DNA of 62,098 nt from Pseudomonadota bacterium (GTDB lineage Bacteria; Pseudomonadota; Alphaproteobacteria; Rhodospirillales; Magnetospirillaceae). Each line of letters begins with the position of its first letter. Position 1 is the first letter of the stretch. Shown here one piece after another: positions 25,547 to 35,184 of this stretch. The DNA lies in NCBI GenBank assembly GCA_023458315.1, contig JAEXAH010000013.1, positions 1 to 62,098 on the forward strand, given 5' to 3'. A model generated the notes under the pieces. That model had not been told where the DNA came from, searched no databases, and saw nothing but the letters and a program-made list of their open reading frames with translations. A program made the translations under genes and the position numbers.

Positions 25547-25567
25547 TGCAAATGATAATCGTTCGCA
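25547..25567 (-). promoter_or_regulatory. Palindromic operator, Fur-box-like
   Basis: The arms TGCAAATGAT and ATCGTTCGCA flank a central A. Allowing purine or pyrimidine matches, the site is a perfect 21-bp palindrome (TGCRAAYGAT, W, ATCRTTYGCA). The core GATAATC is shared with Fur-family boxes. It ends 38 bases upstream of the ATG of the fusion regulator, over a plausible -10 (TATCAT) with TTGCCG 16 bases away. Confidence 0.6.
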
Positions 25568-25609
25568 GCAAATCGGCAAGAGAGAATTTATTCAGGATTT
25601 CGGAAATCG

Positions 25610-25909
25610 TCAGGAGCGCAACTGGCGGCGCGCCTCGTGCAGCAGGTGGGCCAGTTTGTCGCGGATTTCGCGGATGCCGACCTTGCCGCGCAGATCGCGG
25701 GCCAGACGCCCGGCGATGGAATCGTCGCAATCCCTGGCGGCATCGTGCCCCTGGGTCAGATCGCGGGCGTAATCGTGGGCGGCGTGGCCGATCAGCCCCA
25801 GCAATTCGGCGGCCCACAATCCGGCCATGCGATCACGGTGCAGGCGGACCTGGGCTTCCAGATCGGGGGGCGGCGGGGTGGCGGTGATCCTGGTACGGGC
25901 GAACAGCAT
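25610..25909 (-). CDS. DUF1476 / ATP synthase zeta-subunit-like protein
   Basis: 99 residues, mostly helical. The family pattern RDRMAGLWAAELLGLIGHAAHDYARD followed later by IREIRDKLAHLLHEARRQL (each quoted in part) matches DUF1476 proteins. In Paracoccus the zeta subunit of this family inhibits F1Fo-ATPase hydrolysis. This copy has a different, proline-rich N-terminus (TATPPPPD) instead of the usual inhibitory start, so it may be a paralogue with another role. It reads leftward toward the fusion regulator. Confidence 0.7.
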   Translation of the reverse strand: MLFARTRITATPPPPDLEAQVRLHRDRMAGLWAAELLGLIGHAAHDYARDLTQGHDAARDCDDSIAGRLARDLRGKVGIREIRDKLAHLLHEARRQLRS

Positions 25910-25955
25910 GGCAGCCTCCTGCCGCGAGCTTTCGACACCTTACAGTGTACTCCTG

Positions 25956-26300
25956 TCAGGCGGCGGCTTCCACATCGCGGCGATAGGCCACCCCCCATTC
26001 GCGCAACGCCATCACCACCGGCCGCAGGCTTTCGCCCAGGGGCGTCAGGGAATATTCCACGCGCGGCGGCACCTCGGCGTGGACGCGGCGCGTCACCAGC
26101 CCATCCTGTTCCAATTCCCGCAACTGCTTGGTCAGCATGCGCTGGGTGACGCTGGGCAGCTTGCGCTTCAGTTCCCCGAACCGGTGGGTGCCCTGCAACA
26201 GATGGTACAGAACCACGCCCTTCCACTTGCCGCCGATCAATTCCAGCGTCGCCTCGACCGGACAGCCTTCGGAACAGTCATAGCGGGAGTGAGCGGCCAT
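25956..26300 (-). CDS. HxlR family transcriptional regulator
   Basis: 114 residues. DCSEGCPVEATLELIGGKWK is the conserved HxlR start, including Cys residues that in relatives (QorR, YodB) sense oxidants or quinones. The winged helix follows: HRFGELKRKLPSVTQRMLTKQLRELE. It is divergent from the quinone-oxidoreductase-like gene, the classic HxlR arrangement, so it very likely represses that gene. GAGG is nine bases before the ATG at 26300. Confidence 0.92.
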   Translation of the reverse strand: MAAHSRYDCSEGCPVEATLELIGGKWKGVVLYHLLQGTHRFGELKRKLPSVTQRMLTKQLRELEQDGLVTRRVHAEVPPRVEYSLTPLGESLRPVVMALREWGVAYRRDVEAAA

Positions 26301-26314
26301 GGCGGAAAACCTCA

Positions 26315-26336
26315 ATGGTATCATTTCGGGTACTAT
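26315..26336. promoter_or_regulatory. Probable HxlR operator
   Basis: Half sites ATNGTANC and GNTACNAT are separated by six bases. The symmetric site lies in the divergent gap between the HxlR regulator and the oxidoreductase, 15 bases from the regulator ATG. The arrangement fits repression of both genes. Confidence 0.55.
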
Positions 26337-26419
26337 AAACAGAAAATGTGCATTCTTGCGAGATAGTGCCCAACGGGATCATCCTTGCCCGCAACGCAGA
26401 CCAGCCAAGGAGCATCCCC

Positions 26420-27430
26420 ATGCGCGCCGTCGCCTATCGCCATTCCCTGCCCGTCACCGATGCCAACGCCCTTGAGGATGTGGACCTGCCGCGCCCCGAG
26501 GCCCACGGCCGCGACCTGCTGGTGGAAATCCGCGCGGTGTCGGTCAATCCGGTGGACACCAAGGTGCGCCACCGCGTCGATCCGGCGGGCGAGGCCAAGG
26601 TGCTGGGCTATGACGCCGCCGGTATCGTGGTCGCCGCCGGTCCCGACGCCACCCTGTTCAAGCCCGGCGACGCGGTGTTCTATGCCGGGTCCATCGCGCG
26701 GTCCGGCACCAACGCCCAGTTCCATCTGGTGGATGAACGCATCGTCGGCGCCAAGCCCGCCAGCCTGGATTTCCCCGCCGCCGCCGCGCTGCCGCTGACC
26801 TCCATCACCGCCTGGGAATTGCTGTTCGATCGGCTGGAAATCAAGCGCGGCGCCGGGACCGATTCCCGCACCCTGCTGATCATCGGCGGCGCCGGCGGCG
26901 TCGGCTCGGTCGCCATCCAACTGGCGCGGCAATTGACCGGGCTGACGGTGATCGCCACCGCCTCGCGCCCGGAAACCGCGCAATGGTGCCGCGATTTGGG
27001 CGCCCATCACGTCATCGACCATTCCCAGAAGCTGGCGCCGCAGGTGGCGGTGCTGGGGCTGGGTGCGCCGCACCTGGTGGCCGGGCTGACCGCCACCGAC
27101 CAGCATCTGGCCGACATCGCCGAGCTGATCGCGCCGCAGGGCCGCTTCGGCCTGATCGACGACCCGGCCAGCTTCGACCTGAGCCTGTTCAAGCGCAAAT
27201 CGGTGTCGGTGCATTGGGAGTTCATGTTCACCCGCGCCTTGTTCGACACCGCCGACATCACCGCCCAGCACGATCTGCTGAACGAAGTGGCGCGGCTGGT
27301 GGATGCGGGCGTGCTGCGCACCACCCTGGCCGAGCATTTCGGCGCCATCAATGCCGCCAATCTGATCAAGGCCCACGCCCTGATCGAAAGCGGCAAGGCC
27401 CGGGGCAAGGTGGTGCTGGCCGGTTTCTGA
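26420..27430 (+). CDS. Zinc-type alcohol dehydrogenase-like / quinone oxidoreductase family
   Basis: 336 residues. MDR superfamily: a GroES-like N-terminal domain with VSVNPVDTKVRH and LGYDAAGIV, then a Rossmann NADPH domain with IIGGAGGVGSVAIQLARQ. Catalytic zinc ligands of true alcohol dehydrogenases are missing, so it is likely an NADPH:quinone or enone reductase. A strong AAGGAG precedes the ATG. Regulation by the divergent HxlR protein suggests induction by reactive electrophiles or quinones. Confidence 0.92.
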   Translation: MRAVAYRHSLPVTDANALEDVDLPRPEAHGRDLLVEIRAVSVNPVDTKVRHRVDPAGEAKVLGYDAAGIVVAAGPDATLFKPGDAVFYAGSIARSGTNAQFHLVDERIVGAKPASLDFPAAAALPLTSITAWELLFDRLEIKRGAGTDSRTLLIIGGAGGVGSVAIQLARQLTGLTVIATASRPETAQWCRDLGAHHVIDHSQKLAPQVAVLGLGAPHLVAGLTATDQHLADIAELIAPQGRFGLIDDPASFDLSLFKRKSVSVHWEFMFTRALFDTADITAQHDLLNEVARLVDAGVLRTTLAEHFGAINAANLIKAHALIESGKARGKVVLAGF

Positions 27431-27523
27431 TGCGCGGAAGGGGCGGAGCAAGGCGAAGCCCTTTCCAAATGCCGCGCAAGGCCCTATGTTCCGGCATGTT
27501 CCGATAGGCCCTTGAAAAGTGAC

Positions 27524-29326
<1,803 letters not shown>

Positions 29327-29342
29327 GCCCCGCCAGAACAAC

Positions 29343-29376
29343 AAAAAGGCCGCCGGAGCGATCCGGCGGCCTTTTT
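29343..29376. terminator. Bidirectional intrinsic terminator after lepA
   Basis: A perfect 15-bp stem (AAAAAGGCCGCCGGA and its complement) with a GCGA loop, A-rich on one side and T-rich on the other. It serves both lepA and the convergent small membrane-protein gene. Confidence 0.9.
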
Positions 29377-29393
29377 CGTTGGAAATTCCGTGT

Positions 29394-29684
29394 TTAGCGG
29401 CGGAAGCGGTAGCGCTTGGCGCGCTTGCGGCACGACAGCAGCATCAGGGTGCCAAGCACGCCCGTCACCACCCAGGCGGGGGTGTCGAGCAACGCTTCCT
29501 CCATGGATGCCAACAGCGACAGGCTGCCCCCGAATTCCGGCTCGCCGCCGGTCAGCAGGGTGAAGACGTCGGCGGTGATGATACCCGTGTATTCCGCCGG
29601 TCCCAGCGCCATCACCGCGTCGGCGGACGCCAGGATAACGGCCAGCCCAAGCAGAGCCCACCCCACAATACGACCGAACAGCAT
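29394..29684 (-). CDS. Small membrane protein, hypothetical
   Basis: 96 residues with two membrane helices (about 5-27 and 70-87) separated by an acidic loop containing EYTGIITADVFTLLTGGEPEF. The C-terminus is short and basic (CRKRAKRYRFRR). I do not recognise a family. Convergent with lepA and sharing its terminator. Confidence 0.55.
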   Translation of the reverse strand: MLFGRIVGWALLGLAVILASADAVMALGPAEYTGIITADVFTLLTGGEPEFGGSLSLLASMEEALLDTPAWVVTGVLGTLMLLSCRKRAKRYRFRR

Positions 29685-29814
29685 TCCCCCACTCCGGTCT
29701 TCGTGATCATCCGATTTCGATTAGTCGCTAAGGTTTGCACCCGAGACGGATAAAATTCAACGCTTTTCCGACTCGTTGCGGTTGCGACTCCGTAAATTTG
29801 CTGAAAAAGCGGGC

Positions 29815-29843
29815 TTGCACCCCAGCCCCTGTTTGTGTATTTT
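29815..29843 (+). promoter_or_regulatory. Promoter for tRNA-Ser
   Basis: TTGCAC and TATTTT with 17-base spacing, placing the start near 29850, about 35 bases ahead of the mature tRNA. The rest of 29685-29885 shows nothing else. Confidence 0.6.
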
Positions 29844-29885
29844 CCGCGCTCCATCGCCCCTGTCGAGACAGGGATGCCGATGTGC

Positions 29886-29976
29886 GGAGGGGTGGCCGAG
29901 CGGTCGAAGGCGCACGCCTGGAAAGTGTGTATAGGTCAAAAGCCTATCGCGGGTTCGAATCCCGCCCCCTCCGCCA
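29886..29976 (+). tRNA. tRNA-Ser (GGA anticodon)
   Basis: 91 bases including a genome-encoded CCA. Acceptor GGAGGGG pairs with CCCCTCC, the anticodon loop reads CTGGAAA with anticodon GGA, the long variable arm (GTATAGGTCAAAAGCCTAT region) is typical of a class II tRNA, and the T arm contains GGTTCGAAT. It reads UCC and UCU codons. Confidence 0.97.
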
Positions 29977-29983
29977 TTCAAAC

Positions 29984-30012
29984 AAAAAGCCCGCCATTTC
30001 GGCGGGCTTTTT
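29984..30012. terminator. Intrinsic terminator after tRNA-Ser
   Basis: AAAAAGCCCGCC and GGCGGGCTTTTT pair perfectly around ATTTC, eight bases past the tRNA. It also serves the convergent membrane-protein gene. Confidence 0.9.
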
Positions 30013-30026
30013 GTTTGCGTTCGGCC

Positions 30027-30638
30027 TTACCAGCGCATGGGGCGGGTCCAGACGGTCAGGGCCAGGAAGGCGGCGGCGGCGAGGTAGCCGCCGGACAGGG
30101 GATCGGTGACGGCGGGGTCCAGGGCGATGCGGGCGGCGCGCAGGATCAGGAAAATCGAGAGAAACAGGCAAAGTCCGCCGCCCATGCGGTAATGCAGGTC
30201 GTGCGGCAGGGCGCGTAGGAATTCCCAGGCCAGTCCGGCGGTGGCGGTCGCCAGGGCGGCGGTGTTGACGGCGATGCGCAGATGGGTGGGCAACGCGTCG
30301 AACAGCAGGGCGTTGAACCCCACCAACCCGGCCAGGAACACCCACCACCATGGAGCAAGGCCGCCCCGCCCCAGGGAGCGCCGCAGCCCCAGCCGCACCA
30401 CCAGCAGCCCACCAGCCGCGCACAGATTGCCCGCCGCCCCGGTCAGCGGCAGCGGCAATGGCGATTGCAGGCGAAAGGCGATCAGAACCCCGCCCAAAGA
30501 GAACAGCATATGGCCGACCACCCAATGGCCGATACCGCCCACCCGGGTTTCGCCCGCCCAATGGGCGCCGCCGCCCACCGACAGCAACAGGGCGGTCAGC
30601 GACACCAGGACGACAACGACCTGCTGTTCGACGGACAT
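30027..30638 (-). CDS. Multi-pass membrane protein, sensor-domain-like
   Basis: 203 residues with about six or seven helices and little else. The layout (VVVVLVSLTALLLSVGGG, WVVGHMLFSLGGVLIAFR and so on) resembles the membrane sensor halves found in front of GGDEF domains in alphaproteobacteria, but here it stands alone. No catalytic residues are visible. It is 12 bp downstream of the chemoreceptor gene, likely in the same transcript. Confidence 0.65.
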   Translation of the reverse strand: MSVEQQVVVVLVSLTALLLSVGGGAHWAGETRVGGIGHWVVGHMLFSLGGVLIAFRLQSPLPLPLTGAAGNLCAAGGLLVVRLGLRRSLGRGGLAPWWWVFLAGLVGFNALLFDALPTHLRIAVNTAALATATAGLAWEFLRALPHDLHYRMGGGLCLFLSIFLILRAARIALDPAVTDPLSGGYLAAAAFLALTVWTRPMRW

Positions 30639-30650
30639 GACCTTCCCTTT

Positions 30651-32333
30651 CTATACCGCCCGCACGTCGGCCAGGAAGCGTTCCACCAGACCGCGCACCG
30701 ATTGCGCGTCGTTGGCGACGCCGTGGGCGATGCCCAGGACCGACTGGGCGGCGTCGCCGGTGGCGCGGGCGGCGTGCTGGACGCCGTTCATGTTGGTGGA
30801 CACCTGTTCGGTGCCGATGGCCGCCTGTTCCACGTTGCGGGCGATTTCGGCGGTGGCGGCGGCCTGTTCCTCGACCGCCGAGGCGATGCCGGACGACGCC
30901 TGGCCGATTTCGCCGATGATGCCGACGATGCGGCTGATGGCGCCCACCGCCTTGCCCACCCGGTCGCGGACCTCGGCCACCTGGATCGAGACTTCGTCGG
31001 TGGCCCGTGCCGTCTGGGTGGCCAGGGCCTTGACCTCGTTGGCGACCACGGCGAAGCCCTTGCCCGCCTCGCCCGCGCGGGCCGCCTCGATGGTGGCGTT
31101 CAGCGCCAGCAGATTGGTCTGGCTGGCGATGTCGGTGATGGCCTGGACCACGGTGCCGATATGGTTGGCCGCCTCGGCCAAGGATTGCACCAGGGCGTTG
31201 GTTTCGGCGGCATGGTCGCTGGCCTGGCGCGAGATGGTGTTGGCGTGTTCCACCTGGCGGCCGATCTCGTCGATGCTGGCGGCCAGTTCCTCGGCCGCCG
31301 CCGCCACGGTCTGCACGTTGCCGGCCGCCTGCACCGCCGCCCCGGCGGCGCTTTCCGCCCGTTCGCTGGCTTCGCGCGCGGCGTCGGTCATCACCGCGGA
31401 ATCCTCTTCCAGCTTGCCCACCTCGCCCGCCACGGTGCCCAGCACCTGCCGCACCTCGGCGTCGAAGGCGTGGGTCAGGTCGGCGATGGCCTTGGCCCGT
31501 TCCAAATCGGCCTGGATGCGCGCCGCCGCCTCGGCCTCCAGCCGTCGCTGGGCCAGCAGCTTGTCCTTGAACACCGCCAGGGCGCGGGCCACGGTGCCGA
31601 TCTCGTCGGCGCGGGCGGCGCCGGAAACCTCGACATCCAGGCGGCCGTCGGCCATGGCGCTCAGCGCCGTCACCGACCCGGCCAGCGGCCGGGTGATGCC
31701 GCGCGTCACCACCAGCCACGCCAGGGCGCTGCCCAACAGCAGCGCCGCCAGGGTGACGCCGATGATCGCCATCCGCCCCAGACGCACGGTGGCGTTGACC
31801 ACCTGCATTTCGTGCTCGGCGTGATCCTCGGCGATTTTGAAGAAGGCGCGCACCGCTTCGCGCAGGGCCGCCGCCTGCTGGCCCAGCGCCTTGGCGCTGG
31901 CGGCCAGCGCCGCGTGGTCGCCCTGGCGCGCGGTGGCCAGCATGGCATCCTGCGCCGTCACATAGGCGGCAAAGCCGTCGCGCACCGGGGCCAAGGCCGC
32001 CGCGCCGATCTCGCCGTCGAGATGCTGATCCAGGGCGGCAACCCGCGACGCGAACAACTGCCGCTCGGCCAGCAGCCCCTTGGCCACGGCCTCGACGCTT
32101 TGCGGCGACGCATCGGCCAGCACCTGGAATTGCAGGGCGTTCATGGCCTGGATGTTGGTGTTCATGCGCGCCACCAACACCACCGCCTTGCCGTCGCCGT
32201 TCACGTCCAGGATTTCGTCGCCCAGCCGGTCGGCGACAGTCCAGGCGGTGGCGCCCAACGCGGCCAGCGCCAGCACGAACAGGGCGACAACCGCGAACAC
32301 CTTTTGCGCAATGGAAAATCTGCTGAGTGACAT
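30651..32333 (-). CDS. Methyl-accepting chemotaxis protein
   Basis: 560 residues. TM1 (about 12-33), a helical periplasmic domain of about 150 residues resembling the four-helix-bundle type, TM2 (about 188-210), HAMP, then a long coiled coil. The signalling hairpin tip includes ASQTNLLALNATIEAARAGE with KGFAVVANEVKALA. No CheR-tethering pentapeptide at the C-terminus. ATG at 32333 (MSLSRFS) follows AAGG. The ligand is unknown. Confidence 0.93.
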   Translation of the reverse strand: MSLSRFSIAQKVFAVVALFVLALAALGATAWTVADRLGDEILDVNGDGKAVVLVARMNTNIQAMNALQFQVLADASPQSVEAVAKGLLAERQLFASRVAALDQHLDGEIGAAALAPVRDGFAAYVTAQDAMLATARQGDHAALAASAKALGQQAAALREAVRAFFKIAEDHAEHEMQVVNATVRLGRMAIIGVTLAALLLGSALAWLVVTRGITRPLAGSVTALSAMADGRLDVEVSGAARADEIGTVARALAVFKDKLLAQRRLEAEAAARIQADLERAKAIADLTHAFDAEVRQVLGTVAGEVGKLEEDSAVMTDAAREASERAESAAGAAVQAAGNVQTVAAAAEELAASIDEIGRQVEHANTISRQASDHAAETNALVQSLAEAANHIGTVVQAITDIASQTNLLALNATIEAARAGEAGKGFAVVANEVKALATQTARATDEVSIQVAEVRDRVGKAVGAISRIVGIIGEIGQASSGIASAVEEQAAATAEIARNVEQAAIGTEQVSTNMNGVQHAARATGDAAQSVLGIAHGVANDAQSVRGLVERFLADVRAV

Positions 32334-32421
32334 GGCCGCCTTCCCCCTGCCGCGCAATCATTCGGAATCATTATAGGATTGCGCTTTGTCATGGCACAGG
32401 GAGAACAGGCGTCTTCCGCCC

Positions 32422-33645
32422 TTAGTATGGATTTGCCGCCGCCCCACCCGCGCCGCGGTTGAGGTCGCGCATGGCGCGGTCCAGCCCCTCCAGGGTCAGG
32501 GGGTGCATGCGGCCGCCCATGATCTGGTGCAGCATCCGGGTCGATTGCGTCCATTGCCACATCCGCTCGGGCGCCGGGTTCAGCCACACCGCGTCGGGCC
32601 ATGCCGCCAGCAGCCGTTCCAGCCAGGTCTGGCCGGTTTCCTCGTTCCATTCCTCGACCGCCGCGCCGGGGGTGACGATTTCCCACGGGCTCATGGCGGC
32701 GTCGCCGACGATCACCAGTTTCCAGTCGCGGGGAAAGGTGTGGATGACGTCCCAGGTGGCGGTGTGATCGCCGTGACGGCGGCGATTGTCCTTCCACAAG
32801 GTGCCGTAGGGGCAATTGTGGAAGTAGAAATGCTCCAGGTGCTTGAATTCCGAACGCGCCGCCGAGAACAATTCCTCGCACGCCGCCACGTGTTCGTCCA
32901 TGGACCCGCCCACGTCCAGCAGCAACAGCACCTTGATGCGATTGTGCCGTTCCGGCCGCATGCGGATGTCCAGCATGCCGCCTGCCCGCGCCGTTCCGGC
33001 GATGGTGCCGTCCAGGTCCAGTTCGGTGGCGGCGCCTTCGCGGGCGAAGCGGCGCAGGCGGCGCAGCGCCAGCCGGAAATTGCGGGTGCCCAGTTCGATG
33101 CCGTCGTCCAGGTTGCGGAACTCGCGCTTGTCCCACACCTTGACCGCCCGGTTGTGGCGGTTGCGGTCCTGGCCGATGCGCACCCCCGCCGGATTGGCGC
33201 CATGGGCGCCATAGGGCGAGGTCCCGGCGGTGCCGATCCATTTGTTGCCGCCTTCGTGGCGGCCCTGCTGTTCCTCAAGCCGCCGACGCAGGGTGCGCAT
33301 CAATTCATCGAAGCCGCCCATGGCCTGGATTTCCGCCAGTTCCTCGGGCGTCAGCAGCTTTTCCGCCAGTGCCCGCAGCCAGTCGCGCGGCAGCGCCAGC
33401 AGCATTTCCTCGGCCCCGGCCTCGGGTTCGGCGGCCAGCACGCCGTCGAAGGTGGCGGCGAACACCTGGTCGAACTTGTCCAGGTGGCGTTCGTCCTTCA
33501 CCAGCGTGGTGCGGGCCAGATAATAGAAATCCTCGGCCGAAAACCCGGCCACGCCCCGCGCCACCGCCTCCAGCAAGGTCAGGTATTCGCGCAGCGACAC
33601 CGGCACCTTGGCGTCGCGCAGGGCGAGGAACAGGTTCAGGAACAT
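32422..33645 (-). CDS. VWA-domain protein, CoxE-like
   Basis: 407 residues. The N-terminal part contains a helical CoxE-type region (FSAEDFYYLARTTLVKDERH), and the C-terminal half a von Willebrand A domain with the metal-site motif LLLDVGGSMDEH. Partner of the MoxR ATPase seven bases upstream on the same strand. Such pairs act as chaperones that insert metals or activate enzyme complexes, but no obvious client enzyme is adjacent. A PRxW-like tail region with many Trp residues is noted near the end. Confidence 0.9.
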   Translation of the reverse strand: MFLNLFLALRDAKVPVSLREYLTLLEAVARGVAGFSAEDFYYLARTTLVKDERHLDKFDQVFAATFDGVLAAEPEAGAEEMLLALPRDWLRALAEKLLTPEELAEIQAMGGFDELMRTLRRRLEEQQGRHEGGNKWIGTAGTSPYGAHGANPAGVRIGQDRNRHNRAVKVWDKREFRNLDDGIELGTRNFRLALRRLRRFAREGAATELDLDGTIAGTARAGGMLDIRMRPERHNRIKVLLLLDVGGSMDEHVAACEELFSAARSEFKHLEHFYFHNCPYGTLWKDNRRRHGDHTATWDVIHTFPRDWKLVIVGDAAMSPWEIVTPGAAVEEWNEETGQTWLERLLAAWPDAVWLNPAPERMWQWTQSTRMLHQIMGGRMHPLTLEGLDRAMRDLNRGAGGAAANPY

Positions 33646-33652
33646 GGCGGCC

Positions 33653-34495
33653 CTAACGCTGGCCGCGCGCGGCGAAGGCCAGACGCTCGAACAGGTGGAC
33701 GTCCTGTTCGTTCTTCAGCAAGGCGCCGTGCAGGCGGGGGATCAGCGCGCGGCTGTCCTTGTTGCGCAAATCGTCGGGCGACAGATCCTCGGCCAGCAGC
33801 AGCTTGATCCAGTCCAGCAATTCCGAGGTCGAGGGCTTCTTCTTCAGCCCCGGCACGTCGCGGACCTCGAAGAACACGCCCAGCGCCTCGCGCAGCAAGG
33901 CGGGCTTGATGCCGGGGAAGTGAACCTCGGCGATGCGGGCCATGGTGTCGCGGTCGGGAAAGCGGATGTAGTGGAAGAAACAGCGGCGCAAAAAGGCGTC
34001 GGGCAGTTCCTTTTCATTGTTCGAGGTGATGATCACCAGCGGCCGCTGCCGTGCCTTGATCACCTGCCGCGTCTCGTAGACGTGGAATTCCATGCGATCC
34101 AGTTCCAGCAACAGATCGTTGGGGAACTCGATGTCGGCCTTGTCGATCTCGTCGATCAGCAGCACCGGGGCGTCCTGCGCCTCGAACGCCTGCCACAGTT
34201 TGCCCTTGACGATGTAATTGGCGATGTCGTGCACCCGGCCGTCGCCCAATTGCGAATCGCGCAGGCGCGCCACCGCGTCGTATTCGTACAGTCCCTGCTG
34301 CGCCTTGGTGGTGGATTTGATGTGCCACGCGATCAGGTCGCGCCCCAGGGCGCGGGCCACTTCCTGGGCCAGCACGGTCTTGCCGGTGCCGGGCTCGCCC
34401 TTGATCAGCAGCGGGCGTTCCAGGGTCAGGGCGGCGTTGACGGCGACCATCAGGTCGTCGGTGGCGATATAGCTGTCGGTGCCGGTAAAGCGCAT
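33653..34495 (-). CDS. MoxR family AAA+ ATPase
   Basis: 280 residues. Walker A GEPGTGKTVLAQEVA, Walker B VLLIDEIDKAD, sensor-1 VIITSNNEKELPDAFLRR with the arginine finger. STTKAQQGLYEYDAVARL is typical of the MoxR subgroup. It works with the following VWA protein as a remodelling pair. The phasin gene lies downstream of neither, being transcribed toward this gene from the right with terminators between. Confidence 0.93.
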   Translation of the reverse strand: MRFTGTDSYIATDDLMVAVNAALTLERPLLIKGEPGTGKTVLAQEVARALGRDLIAWHIKSTTKAQQGLYEYDAVARLRDSQLGDGRVHDIANYIVKGKLWQAFEAQDAPVLLIDEIDKADIEFPNDLLLELDRMEFHVYETRQVIKARQRPLVIITSNNEKELPDAFLRRCFFHYIRFPDRDTMARIAEVHFPGIKPALLREALGVFFEVRDVPGLKKKPSTSELLDWIKLLLAEDLSPDDLRNKDSRALIPRLHGALLKNEQDVHLFERLAFAARGQR

Positions 34496-34553
34496 CGGGC
34501 GGTGTCCTCCTGCCGCGAGGGTAGAGGAGGCGGCCGGAACCGGGCAAGAAAAT

Positions 34554-34620
34554 AGGCCGTGACGGGGGCGTCACGGCCTGCAAGGTTCGGGGACCGGGCG
34601 GGAGGAGGTACCCGGTCCCC
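34554..34620. terminator. Two terminator-like hairpins after the phasin gene
   Basis: GGGGACCGGG/CCCGGTCCCC (34589-34620) and AGGCCGTGAC/GTCACGGCCT (34554-34579) follow the leftward phasin stop in series. They insulate the next leftward operon. Confidence 0.7.
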
Positions 34621-34647
34621 GTGGCGGCACTCAAGCCGAGCCGAGGA

Positions 34648-35007
34648 TCAAGCGGCGGACTTGACCAACGACTGGAACGCCGCGAGACGGGCGTTCAGGG
34701 GCTCGAGCGCGGCGGAGAACACGGTCTGCGACAATTCGGCGAACTTGCGGCCCTCGGCGATGGCGGCTTCGACCGAGTCGCGGGCCAGCTTGCCCTGGAT
34801 GTCGGCGAATTCGGCCGGGGTCTTGACGGCGAACAGCGCCTTGACGGCGGCGTCGGCCTTCTCGACCGAGGTGGTCAGATAAGCCTGCGAGGCCTTGGCC
34901 AGCTCCTCGAAGCCCTTGGCGGCCAGGGTGGAGCTCTGCACCACCGCTTCGGCGTTTTCCTTGCCCAGGGCGACGAACTTCTCGAAACCTTCGATCTTCA
35001 TGGTCAT
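34648..35007 (-). CDS. Phasin family protein
   Basis: 119 residues, nearly all helical, as in small PhaP-type phasins that coat polyhydroxyalkanoate granules. KFVALGKENAEAVVQSSTLA, then KGFEELAKASQAYLTTSVEK and VKTPAEFADIQGKLARDSVE are the conserved phasin_2 blocks. AAGGAT precedes the ATG. No PHA synthase is in the window. The promoter has a pair of matching palindromes that probably bind a PhaR-type repressor. Confidence 0.92.
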   Translation of the reverse strand: MTMKIEGFEKFVALGKENAEAVVQSSTLAAKGFEELAKASQAYLTTSVEKADAAVKALFAVKTPAEFADIQGKLARDSVEAAIAEGRKFAELSQTVFSAALEPLNARLAAFQSLVKSAA

Positions 35008-35057
35008 GGCTGTGATCCTTTTCGACTGCCGACGACCATTCCGGGGGGCGGAGGTCG

Positions 35058-35130
35058 TTGTGCACTGCAACATGAGCATAGAATACCGTTTCCACCGGCC
35101 AACGCAAGCGGATTTTTGTGCAGTGCACAA
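35058..35130 (-). promoter_or_regulatory. Phasin promoter with paired operator sites
   Basis: A leftward promoter with -35 TTGCGT (35102-35107) and -10 TATTCT (35080-35085), spacing 16, is bracketed by two sites. The upstream one (35116-35130) is TTGTGCAGTGCACAA, a 15-bp palindrome. The other (35058-35072), overlapping the start point, matches it at 13 of 15 positions. TGC-rich palindromes are typical of PhaR, which represses phasin genes until granules form; assignment to PhaR is inference. Confidence 0.65.
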
Positions 35131-35148
35131 ATTGTCATGAAGCAGGAC

Positions 35149-35175
35149 GGGGCGGGGCCGCCTTGGCCCCGCCCC
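35149..35175. terminator. Strong hairpin after the PAS-chemoreceptor gene
   Basis: GGGGCGGGGCC and its complement pair over 11 bp around GCCTT, ten bases after the leftward stop. There is no T run. Confidence 0.5.
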
Positions 35176-35184
35176 GGGTCGTCG

